Shown in pieces: positions 24,002 to 35,366 of a stretch of 64,000 nucleotides of DNA (the first letter of the stretch is position 1; every line of letters begins with the position of its first letter). The stretch is from positions 57,193,985-57,257,984 of the forward strand of contig OY755252.1 of assembly GCA_963576725.1 (NCBI GenBank). The letters run 5' to 3'. The notes under the pieces were generated by a model. That model searched no databases and was not told where the DNA came from. It saw only the letters and a program-made list of their open reading frames with translations. This stretch comes from Azorinus chamasolen. Its lineage: Eukaryota > Mollusca > Bivalvia > Cardiida > Solecurtidae. The position numbers and the translations under genes were made by a program.

Positions 24002-24263
24002 TTAAATGATAGGAATGTTTATGCAATAAGTTAGTGCTTAAATAATCTCTTCAACAGCTTTAGCAAATTGCACAGTTCGTACTCTTGTTTCGTTTGATAA
24101 TAAATGACACCTAATCACTGTAATCAGTATACAAATGACACACACATATTTGTGGTACAAGAGTTACGAAATGTTAGGCGACACCAGTTTGCTTAGCCTT
24201 TCATCTGGGTTCATTTAATTTGTAAATAGAAGTACTTATTACAAAGGTGGTTTATAGATAGAT

Positions 24264-24365
24264 ACAGTAAAATTACTCTAAGCCGATTACATAAAATAAT
24301 CCTGTGTCAGATGGTAACTCAATGCAGGTCGAAAGTACATGTAGTGCAGAAAGCTCTTACATTAT
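24264..24365. mobile_element. pogo-like MITE, left half
   Basis: TACAGTAAAATTACTCTAAG at the end and GGTAACTCAATGCAGGTCGA with AAAGTACATGTAGTGCAGAA inside match the family; the right half is missing. Confidence 0.55.
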
Positions 24366-24456
24366 TTATCATACATTTAGCAAACATATACCTATAACTG
24401 CAGCAATGTTATATTCATTAAGTGATGGCTTTAGAGGTTTTCAACTCTATACAAAG

Positions 24457-24617
24457 CTACAGATAAGGGTACGTACCCAATACTAAAACTGTTATTTTTC
24501 CACCAAACCCTAGAGACGATTCTAAAGAGTTGTGGCAGTATAGGATTTGGTGGAGAAAAAAAGGAGGTATTATTGCAAACGTTTTAATATACACATCTTA
24601 TCTGGAGCTCCGATACA
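24457..24617. mobile_element. Palindromic MITE (AGCTACAGATAA-type terminus)
   Basis: Left AAAGCTACAGATAAGGGTAC, then TTTTCCACCAAACCCTAGAG; right AGTATAGGATTTGGTGGAGA, then CTTATCTGGAGCTC. Same family as 4170 and 49259. Confidence 0.75.
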
Positions 24618-24850
24618 TATTCAATAGTTTTGAAAGTGTATACCTTTATTGCAAGTGGATATCTATCACTGTATGGTGCCATAAGATTGAAGAGGAACCA
24701 AGTACATTACAAGACATGATGGCATTTGATATTTTTTTTATTTATAGGAACCAAGTGCATTATGATAATTTATGAGATATGATGGCATTTTCAAAAAGCT
24801 TTTAATTTAAACATACCAACATTTCTGTCTGCTTAACTAATAATGCTTAA

Positions 24851-25069
24851 CCCTTTCCCTTATGTAAGCGTATTTTTAAGCATCTGCAAACATAGTAGAC
24901 CCAGACCAGGGTCTGCTTTGTTTGCTTATGGCGTAATATAGATTTGATTCTACAGCTACAGCTTCAGCCTGGGCCAAAATGTCATGTATTCAAATGCCAT
25001 TATAAAATCAAATCTTATTAATATTCATGACGTTGTTAGTTCTTACATGAATATACAACAGGGAAAGGG
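24851..25069. mobile_element. piggyBac-type MITE
   Basis: TTAA at 24847-24850 and 25070-25073; ends CCCTTTCCCTTATG and CAGGGAAAGGG. Core ATAGTAGACCCAGACCAGGG, TCTGCTTTGTTTGC. The TATTCATGACG/TTCTTACATGAATA block is near the right end, so the orientation is opposite to 8728. Confidence 0.8.
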
Positions 25070-25073
25070 TTAA

Positions 25074-25545
25074 CCTGATAAATGTTTATAAACTAATACA
25101 GACATTATACATACTAATTAGATGATTTTTTTCATAACAGCATTAGAAACACAGGAATGTTTGGCCATATCAGAAATAGTCTATATTACTCCCTCTCTCT
25201 CTACATATAACAGAAATTGCTGAATTTCAAGTAACACTTAAATATTGTAAGCACAAGGTCTCTACATCCTGTTCGGTCTTGTTAAAACTAATTCACAATG
25301 TCTCTATATCCTGTTTGATCATGTATCACTCTATCAGGGACTTCCCATGAAAATAATTCCACATTTGTAAGTAGTAGTTAAATGTATAAACCACCAAGTG
25401 TGTCATGGCATCTAAAATGATCTTTACGTGAACTAGAAAGCAAATATACAATGTTTTTGTTATCCTTTCACTTGTTTATATTTCTTCATAATTCATGACA
25501 TCATAAATATTCATTGCCAAACTATTCATAGTTAATTTTTCATCT
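25074..25545. other. AT-rich spacer, nothing recognised
   Basis: No gene, no shared repeat beyond a CTCTCTCTCTAC run near 25190. Confidence 0.35.
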
Positions 25546-25603
25546 GATCTGGGTCCACTCTGTTTCCAAAATGTATGAAAAGGCATTTCTATGAGGGAAA
25601 GGG
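25545..25603. mobile_element. piggyBac-type MITE fragment (one end)
   Basis: TCATCTGATCTGGGTCCACT, CTGTTTCCAAAATGTATG, then GAGGGAAAGGG abutting TTAA at 25604. The bases right of that TTAA are CCC, which could be a second element's end sharing the site. Confidence 0.5.
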
Positions 25604-25846
25604 TTAACCCACTGATATTTTTATCAAGGTTATGCTTTGTAATGGTTCTTCAACTTTTCCTTTCACTGAACAGGTATGTTCTCGGTTTCCAGCATCTGTT
25701 ATCAAGGGACAACTCTCCTAGGGACTCTATTTAACTGTGTCCAGGAGGTCTATAATCTGTTGTTTACCTGAAGAAAAAAAAAGAATTTGAAATCCCTCAT
25801 AATGAATTCCTTTCAGAAAAGAACATTATATTCAAAACAAGAGTGT

Positions 25847-26142
25847 TAGGAGGAACACATGTGTCACCTGCTCGTTACTGACACAAAAACTGTTAATATG
25901 CCCGAGTGCGAAATTCAGAACAAAGGGGAATGACTAAAAAAGTATTGCATGCAGTGATGGACCTTAGTTACATCAATGGTCCTCAATGAGAGGAAGACAC
26001 AAGTGAAATTTTAAATCTCTATAATGATTAGTTTAGAAATGAAGGGCCAAAAAAGAAAGTGTGACGGACAGACAGACAGACAGACAGACAACAGAAAAGT
26101 GATCCCTGAGTGACACACTGCCTCTCGGCAGGTGACACAACA
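25847..26142 (+). mobile_element. HINE/pearl-like element, family E
   Basis: Head ACAAGAGTGTTAGGAGGAAC then GTGTCACCTGC; (GACA)n at 26067-26090; tail CTGCCTCTCGGCAGGTGACACAAC. The head motif GTCACCTGC is complemented by the tail GCAGGTGAC, and CTGCCTCTCGGCAG is a small hairpin. This is the shared subterminal-inverted-repeat, microsatellite, hairpin layout; no tandem core here. Confidence 0.6.
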
Positions 26143-26283
26143 AGAAACAGAAAGGTGTTTCTCCTCTGAACACATGTGTAACCTGTTATGTTTCTCTGAA
26201 CATTGTCACATGTCGAAACTGTCATTAAAACGTCATGTTCAACCAATCAAATAAGATATAGAACTGAGTCCAAATTAACACCA

Positions 26284-26437
26284 GTTTCATGGGTCAAAGG
26301 TCAAGGTCATCCTTCAGGGTCAAAGGTCTGGGGCGTACCCAAATACCCCATCACAGCAATTTTCAGCAAAATCAAACAATATCTAAATTTTTACCAATTA
26401 GAGATCACATTTGGTTACCATGGCAACATTTTAAAAA
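26284..26437 (+). mobile_element. Partial family-B cassette
   Basis: GGGTCAAAGGTCAAGGTCAT, CAGCAATTTTCAGCAAAATC and TTACCATGGCAACATTTTAA match the end of the cassette repeated at 27.6, 33.3, 36.4, 37.5, 38.2 and 39.2 kb. Confidence 0.7.
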
Positions 26438-26881
26438 CAACAAGATGTGTTTGTGAAACACTATGCCACCTCATTTATTTGACCTCTGACCTTGTATGAT
26501 GATCTTGACCTTGGCATGTCACCCCTCAAAATGTGCAGCCTCATGAGATACACAAGCATGCCAAATATCAAGTCTCCATCTCTACTGGTCCAAAAGTTAT
26601 GGCCAATGTTAAAGCTGGCGATTTGACCCATATATTTGACCTCTGACCTTGAAGGATGACCTTGACCTTGACACGGCACTCCTCAAAATGTGCGGCTTTA
26701 TGAGATACATATGTATGCCAAATATCAAGTCTCTATCTATACTGGCTCAAAAGTTATGACCAATGTTAAAGTTGCTGACAAACAAACAGACAAACAGACA
26801 AACGGACAAACAGACAAACAGACAGACAGACAGGGCAAAAACAATATGCCCCCCGACTATCGTCAATGGGGGCATAAAAAG
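26438..26881 (+). mobile_element. HINE/pearl-like element, family A (complete copy)
   Basis: Head ACAAGATGTGTTTGTGAAAC ACTATGCC (GTGTTT-GT-GAAACAC is a small palindrome). Body of two ~125-bp units, each with GACCTTGACCTTG and GCCAAATATCAAGTCTC. Then (ACAAACAG)n/(GACA)n at 26778-26830 and a hairpin ATATGCCCCCC...GGGGGCATAAAAAG. Head TATGCC and tail GGCATA are complementary subterminal repeats. Non-coding. Copies follow at 35367, 36717, 38336 and 39333. Confidence 0.75.
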
Positions 26882-27140
26882 CGAAAGAAGTGAGATTAAA
26901 GGTCAAGGTCGCAAACCTTTGGTAAAAGACATTCCATACTGTTAGGATGTACACAAACTCCCAAAATTGATGTTCCTGCTTAACAGCATAGGAGATATGC
27001 TCCTATTTAGTCCTCCTAATCATCATATTGGCCTTTTATATCTCGTACATCAGTCATCTAATTTGGATCTACTCTGCTTTCAAAGGCGTGAATAGCATTT
27101 ACATTTGAGAAAACATTGAAATATTAAAACAGGTTTATGC

Positions 27141-27180
27141 CACTCCCCCCCCACCCCCCCCCCCCCCACCCCCCACCGGT
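27141..27180 (+). repeat. Poly(C)-rich tract
   Basis: Nearly pure C, with occasional A, ending CCACCGGTGGGCATATAG; a low-complexity expansion in a family-B tail hairpin. Confidence 0.85.
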
Positions 27181-28180
27181 GGGCATATAGTAATCGCATT
27201 GTCATTCCTTCTATCCGTCCGTCTAAAATTTGACATCCCTGGTCCATGAGTCAAAGGTCAAGGTCATCCTTCAAGGTCAAAGGTCGAGGGCAATTCAAGA
27301 TGGTCCTCTTAAGCACTGTTTCATCCTTTCTAACACTAACCCTATTTGGTCCCCCTAATCATCACATTGTCCTTTTATATCTCTTACAGAGCTTCATCTG
27401 ATATGGGTCTACTCTGTTTTCAAAGGCATGAAGCATTTATTTTAGGGAAAAGGTTGAAATATTAAAACAGAATTATGCATCCAACGGCGGGCATGTAGTA
27501 ATTGCTTTGTCCATCCTTCTGTCCATCGTCAATCCGTCTGTCCTTTGATCTGTCCATCCCAAATTTTGTGTCGCTTTTATAACTTTTTTTATCTGCGAAT
27601 GGTTTTCAAACTAACATGGCACACATGTTTACCACACATAGACAATGTGTGGCATTTAACTCTCTAGTCCATGGGTCAAAGGTCAAGGTCATCCTTCAGG
27701 GTCAAAGGTCTGGGGTGTACCCATACACCTCATCACAGCAATTTTCAGCGAAATCAAACAATATCTAAATGTTGACCAATCAGAGACCACCATTTGGTTA
27801 CCATGGCAACATTTTAAAAACAAAAAGTTCTTCTACATATCTGCAAATAACAAGCAATGTTCATGTGAAGTTATTGGACTACATATTATTTTAAACATTG
27901 ATAAGTAATTCAAGATGGTCACCCTAAGCACTGTTTCATCCTTTCTAACCCTAACCCTATTTGGTCCCCCTAATTGTCACATTGTCCTTTTATATCTCTT
28001 ACAGAGCTTCATCTGATATGGGTCTACTCTGTTTTCAAAGGCATGAAGCATTTATATTAGGGAAAAGGTTGAAATATTAAAACAGAATTATGCATCCAAC
28101 GGCAGGCATGTAGTAATTGCATTGTCAATCCTTCTGTCTGTCCGTCCTTCTGTCCTTCGATCCGTCTATCTCAAATTTTG
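27180..28180 (+). mobile_element. Family-B cassettes, two broken copies
   Basis: Two partial copies of the cassette AATTCAAGATGGTC(A/C)CC, AAGCACTGTTTCATCCTTTC, ATCTGATATGGGTCTACTCT, GCATCCAACGGC(G/A)GGCATGT, a TCTGTCCGTC microsatellite, AAATTTTGTGTCGC, GGTCAAAGGTCAAGGTCATC and ACCATGGCAACATTTTAAAA. TCTGTCCGTC is GACGGACAGA reversed, so these read as HINE bodies in reverse orientation without heads. Confidence 0.7.
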
Positions 28181-29925
28181 TGTCATATAGTTTTCACTAT
28201 ATGTTTCTAGAGAAAACTAGCCACCCCTGGGGCGGGGCCAATTTTGATCCAAGGGGCATACTTAATACAACTTTTGTAGAGGACCTAAACATGATGCTAT
28301 GTGCCAAATATGAAAGCTGAGAACCATCCAGTTTCTGAGGAAAATATTTTCAAATCTGACACTATATGTTTCTATTGCGAACTGGCTACCCCTGGGGCGG
28401 GGCCAATTTTGACACCGGGAGCATAGCATAACTCTTGTAGAGGACCTGAACATGATGTTATGTGTCAAATATGAAAGCTGAGAACCTTCCAGTTTCTGAG
28501 GAGAAGATTTTCAAAGTTGTCACTATATGTTTCTATTGAGACATGGCTACCCCTGAGGCGTGGCCAATTTTGACCCCTGGGCATAATTTATATAACTTTT
28601 GTAGAGGACCTGAATATAATCCTATGTGCCAAATATGAAAGCTAAGAACCCTGTAGATTTAGAGGAGAAGATTTTCAAAGTTTTCACTATATGTTTCTAT
28701 TGAAACTGGCCACCCCTGGGGCGGGGTCAATTTTGACCCCAGAGGCATAATGTATATAACTTTTGTAGAGGACCTGAACATGATGCTATGTGCCAAATAT
28801 GAAAGCTGAGAACCTTTCAGTTTCAGAGAAGAATATATTCAAAGTTTTACCATATATTTCTATTGAAAACTGGCTACCCCTAGGGCGGGGCCAATTTTGA
28901 CCCCAGGAGCATAATTTATAAAAAAAATTGTAGAGGACCTGAACATGATGCTATATGCCAAATATGAAAGCTGAGAACTTTCCAGTTTCAGAGGAGAAGA
29001 TTTTCAAAGTTTCACTATATGTTTCTATTGAAAACTGGCTTCCCCTGGGGCGGGCCCAATTTTGACCCAAGGGGCATAATTTATACAAATTTTGTAGAGG
29101 ACCTGAACATGATGCTATGTGCCAAATATGAAAGCTGAGAACCCTGTAGATTCAGAAGAAAAGATTTTCAAAGTTGTCACTATATGTTTCTATTTAAAAC
29201 TGGCTACCCCTGGGGCGGGGCCAATTTTGACCCCAGGGGCATAATTTATATAACTTTTGTAGAGGACCTGAACATAATGCTATGTGCCAAATATGAAAGC
29301 TGAGAACCCTGTAGATTCAGAGGAGAAGATTTTCAAAGTTATCACTATATGTTTCTAATGAAATCTGGCTACCCCTTGGGTGCGGCCAATTTTGACCCCA
29401 GGGCCATAATTTATATAACTTTTGTAGAGGACCTGAACATGATGCTATGTGTTAAATATGAAAGCTGAGAACCCTGTAGATTCAGAGAAGAAGATTTTCA
29501 AAGTTGTCACTATATGTTTCTATTCAAAACTGGCTACCCCTGGGGCGGGGCCAATTTTCACCCCAGGGGCATAATTTATATAACTTTTGTAGAGGACCTG
29601 AACATGATGCTATGTGCCAAATATGAAAGCTGAGAATCCTGTAGATTCAGAGGAGAAGATTTTCAAAGTTTTACTATATATTTCAATAGAAAACAAGGCA
29701 CCCCTGGGGCGGGGCCAATTTTGACCCCAGGGCCAAAATTTATATTACTTTTGTAGAGGACCTAAAGATGATGCTATGTACCAAAGATGAAAGCTGAGAA
29801 CCCTGTAGATTCAGAGGAGAAGATTTTTAAAGGTTCAAATTGTTGACGCCCGACGACGGACGACGGACGACATCAAGTGATCACAAAAGCTCACCCTCAG
29901 GCCTCATAGTGGCATGTCACAAAAA
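28180..29925 (+). mobile_element. HINE/pearl-like element, family C: ten-copy ~164-bp tandem core
   Basis: GGCGGGGCCAATTTTGACCC recurs at about 28231, 28397, 28557, 28720, 28884, 29049, 29214, 29379, 29544 and 29708, spacings 160-166 bp. Each unit continues GGCATAATTTATATAACTTT, TGTAGAGGACCTGAACATGA, TGCCAAATATGAAAGCTGAG, GATTTTCAAAGTT, CACTATATGTTTCTATTG. The array ends AAATTGTTGACGCCCGACGA then GACGGACGACGGACGAC and a degraded tail AAAAGCTCACCCTCAGGCC. The head is missing here but seen at 33496, 33944 and 46489. Confidence 0.85.
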
Positions 29926-29956
29926 AAGTAGGAGAAAAGTAGGAGCTCAAACCATA

Positions 29957-31494
29957 ACAAGAGGGCCATGATGGCCCTAAATCGCTCACCTGGTTACTAT
30001 AGACATATGCATAAACTGTATAAGTAAGCTTCAGATTGGGGGCAATATGAAACCAAGGGCCATAATTTTAGGCCTTGAGTTTCAAATTTGAACAATCTAA
30101 ATAAAGGAACATTAGATGATGCTTCATATAAGTTTCAAAGTTTCACAGGAGATTTTAAAGATTTTCCTATGAAAAACTGATAAGCCAGGGGCGGGGCCAT
30201 TTTGGTCCAGGGGTCATAATTTGAACAATTTTGGTAGAAAACCATTAGATGATAATAAATACTAAATTTCAAAGGTCTAGGCCTTACAGTTTAGGAGAAG
30301 ATTTTTAAGTTTTCCTATGAAAAACTGATAAGCCAGGGGCCGGGGCCATTTTTGATCCGGGGGTCATAGTTTGAACAATCTTTGTAGAGGACCATTAGAC
30401 GATGCTACATACCAAATATCAAAGGTCTAGGCCTTACGGTTTCAGAGAAGAAGCTTTTTATGAAAAACTGATAAGCCCCCGGGCGGGGCCATTTTGGTCA
30501 AGGGGTCATAATTTGAACAGTCTTTGTAGAGGACCAATAGATGATGCTACAAACCAAATATCAAATGTCTAGGCCTTACGGTTTCAGAGAAGAAGATTTT
30601 TAAAGATTTTCCTATGAAAAACTGATAAGCCCCGGGGCGGGGCCATTTTTGTCTTTGGGGTCATAATTTGAACAATCTTAGTAGAGGACCATTAGATGAT
30701 GCTACATACCAAATACCAAAGGTCTATGCCTGATAGTTTCAGAGAAGAAGATTTTTAAAGATTTTCCTATGAGAAACTGATAAGCCCCGGGGCGGGACCA
30801 TTTTTGGTCCGGGGGTCATAATTTGAACAATATTTGTAGAGGACCATTAGATAATGCTACATACCAAATATCAAATGTCTAGGCCTTACGGTTTCAGAGA
30901 AGAAGATTTTTAAAGATTTTCCTATGAAAAACTGATAAGCCCCGGGGCGGGGCCATTTTTGGCCCAGGGGTCATAATTTGAACAATCTTGGTAGAGGACC
31001 ATTAGATGATGCTACAAACCAAATTCCAAAGGTCTAGGTCTTACGGTTTCTGAGAAGATGATTTTTAAAGATTTTCCTATGAAAAACTGATAAGCCCCGG
31101 GGCGGGGCCATTTTTGGTCCAGGGGTCATAATTTGAACAATCTTTGTAGAGGACCATTAGATAATGCTACATACCAAATATCAAAGGTCTAGGCCTTACG
31201 GTTTCAGAGAAGAAGATTTTTAAAGATTTTCCTATGAAAAACTGATAAGCCCCGGGGGCCCGGGGCGGGGCCATTTTTTGCCCAGGGGTCATAATTTGAA
31301 CAATCTTTGTAGAGGACCATTAGATGATTCCACATACCAAATATCAAAGCTCTAGGCTATGTGGTTTCAGAGAAGAAGATGTTTAAGTAAATTGTTGACG
31401 ACGCACGACGCACATACGCACGACGCACGACGACGGACGCCGGACACTGCCCCCTCACAATACCTCACCCTGGCACTGCCAGGTGAGCTAAAAA
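29957..31494 (+). mobile_element. HINE/pearl-like element, family D (complete, ~155-bp tandem core)
   Basis: Head ACAAGAGGGCCATGATGGCC CTAAATCGCTCACCTGG (GGGCCATGATGGCCC is a palindrome). The GGGGCGGGGCCATTTTTGG landmark then recurs at ~30190, 30338, 30482, 30637, 30791, 30946, 31100 and 31263, mostly 154-155 bp apart. Tail: GACGACGCACGACGCACATA-type microsatellite, then CCTGGCACTGCCAGG hairpin, GTGAGCTAAAAAA. Head GCTCACCTGG and tail CCAGGTGAGC are complementary. Confidence 0.85.
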
Positions 31495-31560
31495 ATGAGG
31501 AGAAAAGTAGGAAAAAAGTAGGAATTCAAACAACAAACAATAAAGTAGGAACTTCTAAAC
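31495..31560 (+). repeat. AAAAGTAGGA short tandem repeat
   Basis: GAGGAGAAAAGTAGGAAAAA, AGTAGGAATTC, AAAGTAGGAAC. The same word recurs at 29928-29951 and 32742-32848, always next to a HINE tail. Confidence 0.6.
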
Positions 31561-31589
31561 ACAAAGCTATACCTTATATCATATGATAG

Positions 31590-32545
31590 GTTTCAATTTA
31601 CCTCACTCTTAGACCACTGGGTGCTGAATTGGAAGGCTCTTTGCTTCTGCAGTACTTACCAACCATATGAAGAAGCAGGGGGAAGACTGTTCTTAGTAAC
31701 CATCACAGCACTGAACAATCAAAGAGCATTTCAACTCAGATTTCACTATATAACTCTATGCAAACCGACAACCCAAAGGGCAGGGTCACTTTTACCCTGG
31801 GACAAAAATTGAATAATATTTGAGGAGATCTACTAGATAATGCTACAAAATAAATATCACAGAACTAATCCTTTGGGTTTCAGACAAGTGGCTTTTTAAG
31901 TGTTTACTATATAATCCTTTGTAAAACTTGTGATCCCCAGGGTAGAGCCAGTTTGACCCCAGAAGCAAACTTTGAACAATCTTTGTAGACGTCCATCAGA
32001 TGACGCTTCATACCAAATGTGGTTAAGCTCTAGGCCTTACGGAATTTAACAATAAGATTTTTAAAGTTTTCAGTAAAATTTGTGACCCCTGGGGCAGAAC
32101 CAATTTTGACCCTAGGGGCCTAATTTGAACAATCTTGATAAAGGTTTACTAGATGGTGCTACATACCAAACATCACAGCTCTAAGCCTTTCAGTTTCGGA
32201 CAAGAAGAATTTTAAAGTTTTTCCTATATAATCTTATGTGAAACTTGTGACCGCATGGTGATTCTGCATACCAAATATGGTAGCCCTATGCCTAACAGCT
32301 TTTTTTAACAAGAAGATTTTTTAAGATTTTAGTTCTTTTTGGACATGGCAACCAGTGTTCTGCATGGAATCAAATTCTTTGAACAACTTTGGAAGAGGTT
32401 GACCCAAGGAACATTCCTGCGAAGATTGGTAAAAACCAAGAAAGCAGTTTAGGAGGAGACGTCATTTTAAGAAAAAAATTGATAATGAACGACAACAGAC
32501 AATAGCTCACATTGGCACTTCATACTAGGTGAGCTAAAAAATAAT
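31590..32545 (+). mobile_element. Old, diverged family C/D-type array
   Basis: Units near 165 bp remain recognisable (CCCAAAGGGCAGGGTCACTT; CCCCAGGGTAGAGCCAGTTT; CCCCTGGGGCAGAACCAATT; GATGCTACATACCAAACATC), ending GGCACTTCATACTAGGTGAGCTAAAAAA. It is far more diverged than 28180 and 29957, so an older insertion. Confidence 0.65.
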
Positions 32546-32741
32546 AATATTCCTCTGAGTACTCTCATTTACTCTAACCCTAGAGTATAGGGTTTGTTGA
32601 CCGGATGATTCATAATATTTAATGCATAATCAGTAAATCTTAACAGTACCTATTATTGAATCACAATCATAAATGACAGCAATTGGCAAACTAATTTAAG
32701 GTTTTGCTGTTGTTTTTTTCTCTTTTTTTTTGTTCCAGTTC

Positions 32742-32848
32742 AAGTGAAAAAGTAGGAATAGTAGGAGCTTTTTTTGGAAAAGTAGGAAAAAGTAGGAGCA
32801 CTTAAGTAGGAAATAGTAGGAAAAAGTAGGAAAAGTAGGAGTCGCTAT
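32742..32848 (+). repeat. AAAGTAGGA short tandem repeat
   Basis: About ten imperfect copies of (A)nGTAGGA(G), e.g. AAAGTAGGAAAAAGTAGGAG. On the minus strand this is T-rich and appears as an aromatic/Leu-rich ORF that is not a gene. Confidence 0.8.
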
Positions 32849-32890
32849 GATCCCTGCACCCTGAGCACAAAAAGGCTCTGGTGAGCTAAC

Positions 32891-33500
32891 AAAAAGTTTT
32901 CTACACATCTCCAAATAACAAGCAATGTTCATGTGAAGTTATTGGAATACATATTATTTTAAACATTGATAAGTAATTCAAGATGGTCACCCTAAGCACT
33001 GTTTCATCCTTTCTAACCCTAACCCTATTTGGTCCCCCTAATTGTCACATTGTCCTTTTATATCTCTTACAGAGCTTCATCTGATATGGGTCTACTCTGT
33101 TTTCAAAGGCATGAAGCATTTATATTAGGGAAAAGGTTGAAATATTAAAACAGAATTATGCATCCAACGGCGGGCATGTAGTAATTGCATTGTCCATCCT
33201 TCTGTCCGTCTGTACTTCGATCTGTCCATCCCAAATTTTGTGTCGCTTCTATACCTTTTTTTTTTTTTATCTGTGAATGGATTTCAAAATAACCTGGCAC
33301 AAATGTTAACCACACATAGACAATTTGTGGCGTTTAACTCCCTAGTCCATGGGTCAACAGTCAAGGTCATCCTTATAGGTCAAAGGTCGGGGCGTACCCA
33401 AATACCTCATCACAGCAATTTTCAGCAAAATCAAACAATATCTAAATTTTGACCAATCAGAGACCACAATTTCGTTACCATGGCAACATTTTAAAAACAA
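32891..33500 (+). mobile_element. Family-B cassette, full unit
   Basis: AAAAAGTTTTCTACACATCT, AAATAACAAGCAATGTTCAT, ATTCAAGATGGTCACCCTAA, the CCAACGGCGGGCATGTAGTA hairpin half, TCTGTCCGTCTG, AGGTCAAAGGTC (first nuclear-receptor-like half altered to CAACAGTCAAGGTCA), ACCATGGCAACATTTTAAAA. It reads straight into a family-C head. Confidence 0.75.
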
Positions 33501-33825
33501 CAAGAGGGCCAGAATGGCCCTGAAGCGCTCACCAGACAATCAGAGGAGAAGATTTTCAAAGTTTTCACTATATGTTTCTATAGAAAACTAGCCGGCCAAT
33601 GGGGCGGGCCAATTTTCACCCCAGGGGCATAATTTATATCACTTTTGTAGAGGACTTAGACATGATGCTATGAGCCAAATATGAAAGCTGAGAACCTTTC
33701 AGTTTCATAAGATTTTCAAAGTTTGCTCTATATGTTTCTACTGAAAACTACCCACCCCTGGGGCGGGGCCAATTTTGACCCCAGGGCCATAATTAATATA
33801 ACTTTTGTAAAGGACCTGAAGATGA
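33496..33825 (+). mobile_element. HINE family C, head plus two core units (tail lost)
   Basis: Head ACAAGAGGGCCAGAATGGCC CTGAAGCGCTCACCAGACAATC, then two ~164-bp core units, broken at GATGATGATACATGAG. Confidence 0.75.
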
Positions 33826-33943
33826 TGATACATGAGTTCATATTATTATTCATATCTTAACTTATTTTTAACCCTTCCCCTGTTCTATGTTTATTCAAAA
33901 TTTCAATACCTACTGAATATTCATGGACAAAATAGTTATAATG

Positions 33944-34125
33944 AACAAGAGGGCCAGAATGGCCCTGACATCGCTCACCAGACAATCAGAGGAGAAGATT
34001 TTCAAAGTTTTCACTATATGTTTCTATTGAAAACTTAACACCCCAGGGGTGTTGCCAATTTTGACCCCAGGGACACAATTTATATAACTTTTGTAGAGGA
34101 CCTGAACATGATGCTAAAAGAATGT
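33944..34125 (+). mobile_element. HINE family C, head plus one core unit
   Basis: Head ACAAGAGGGCCAGAATGGCC CTGACATCGCTCACCAGAC and one core unit (ACCCCAGGGGTGTTGCCAAT), broken at CATGATGCTAAAAG. A piggyBac-MITE piece (TTAACCCTTCCCCTG, 33869) separates it from the preceding copy. Confidence 0.75.
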
Positions 34126-34179
34126 AGTGAAAGAATGGATAGAGCATTAGACCACTGGAACTTGTATTCTTTGGATGCT

Positions 34180-34610
34180 AGAGGCGGATTCTCCCACCTT
34201 TAATGACCTATGCAAACAGTTTGGATCCAGATCAGGCCCCACATAACGTGGGGCCTGATCTGATATCCAAATTGTTTGTAAATGAGACTGAACTTCTGAA
34301 AAACTTAGAAAGAAAGTGTGTAGTGGGATTTTCCCACCACTTATGACCTATGCAAACAGTTTGGATCCAGATCAGGGCCAACATAATGTGGTGCCTGATC
34401 TGATTTCCAAACTGAATGTCAATGAGACTGAACTTCTGAAAAACTTAGAAAGAAAGTGTGTAGTGGGATTCTCCCACCACTAATGACCTATGCAAACAGT
34501 TTGGATCCAGATCAGGGTCAACATAATGTGGTGCCTGATCTGATATCCGAACTGTTTGTCAATGAGACTGAACTTCTGAAAAACTCAGAAAGAAAGTGTA
34601 TTGTTAGGAT
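34180..34610 (+). repeat. Three-copy tandem repeat, 140-bp period
   Basis: AATGACCTATGCAAACAGTT starts at 34202, 34342 and 34482, exactly 140 bp apart. Each copy contains AACAGTTTGGATCCAGATCA, GG, CAACATAATGTGGTGCCTGA and TCTGATATCCAAACTG (an imperfect palindrome) then GAGACTGAACTTCTGAAAAA. Confidence 0.9.
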
Positions 34611-34699
34611 AACTTGTGAATATGCTGCAGACAACAATTTAGCAGATCACAAAATTACCCAGCATGCAAAGAGTTAATCTGAAATTCACAACAGATAAT

Positions 34700-34800
34700 G
34701 CTCTATGTTGATAGCTGGTAGCTTAATGCAGGGCATAGGTATGGAAACAAGCTTTAAGAGTATTCTGCATTTTGAGAATTATCCACAGTTTTCTCAATCT
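34700..34800. mobile_element. pogo-like MITE inner-arm fragment
   Basis: GCTGGTAGCTTAATGCAGGG followed by AAACAAGCTTTAAGAGTATT CTGCATTTTG; both termini missing. Confidence 0.4.
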
Positions 34801-34919
34801 TAAATGAGTGTGTGTTATTTGTCTAAACACAATTTCTACTCTACTGATCAGGCTAAGGGTGATTATATAAGAAATCCCTCTGACTGGTCTCAGTCAGCTA
34901 AGAGTGATATTAAGGAGAA

Positions 34920-35366
34920 ACCTTTAGAATGTAATTTCTGGCTACAAAAAACTGTTAATCCCTGGGGTGGGACCAATTTTTATCCTAGGGGCATAATTTA
35001 TATAACTTTTGTAGAAACCCTGAAGTTGAAGCTATGTGTCAAATATGAAAGCTGAGGACCTTCTAGTTTTAGAGGAGATGATGTTCAAAGTTTTCACTAT
35101 ATGTTTCTATTGAAAACTGAAAACCCCTGGGGCAGGGCCAATTTTGACCCCAGGGGTATAATTTATATAACTTTTGTAGAGGACCTATAGGTGATGCTAT
35201 GTACCAAAGATGAAAGCTGAGAACCCTGTAGATTCAGAGGAGAAGATTTTTAAAGGTTCAAATTGTTGACGCCCGACGACGGACGACGGACGACGCACGC
35301 CGACGGACGACAGACATCTGGCGATCACAAAAGCTCACCCTGAGCACTTTGTGCTCTGGTGAGCTA
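34920..35366 (+). mobile_element. HINE family C, core units plus tail
   Basis: Two core units (CCTGGGGTGGGACCAATTTT; CCCTGGGGCAGGGCCAATTT), AAATTGTTGACGCCCGACGA plus GACGGACGACGGACGACGCA, and the intact tail hairpin GCTCACCCTGAGCAC-TTT-GTGCTCTGGTGAGC. Confidence 0.8.

Noticed and set aside
26028..26246. Cys/Ser/Val-rich ORFs over GACA tracts (also 26766-26954, 38642-38926)
   Set aside because: Translation of the GACA/TGTC microsatellite.
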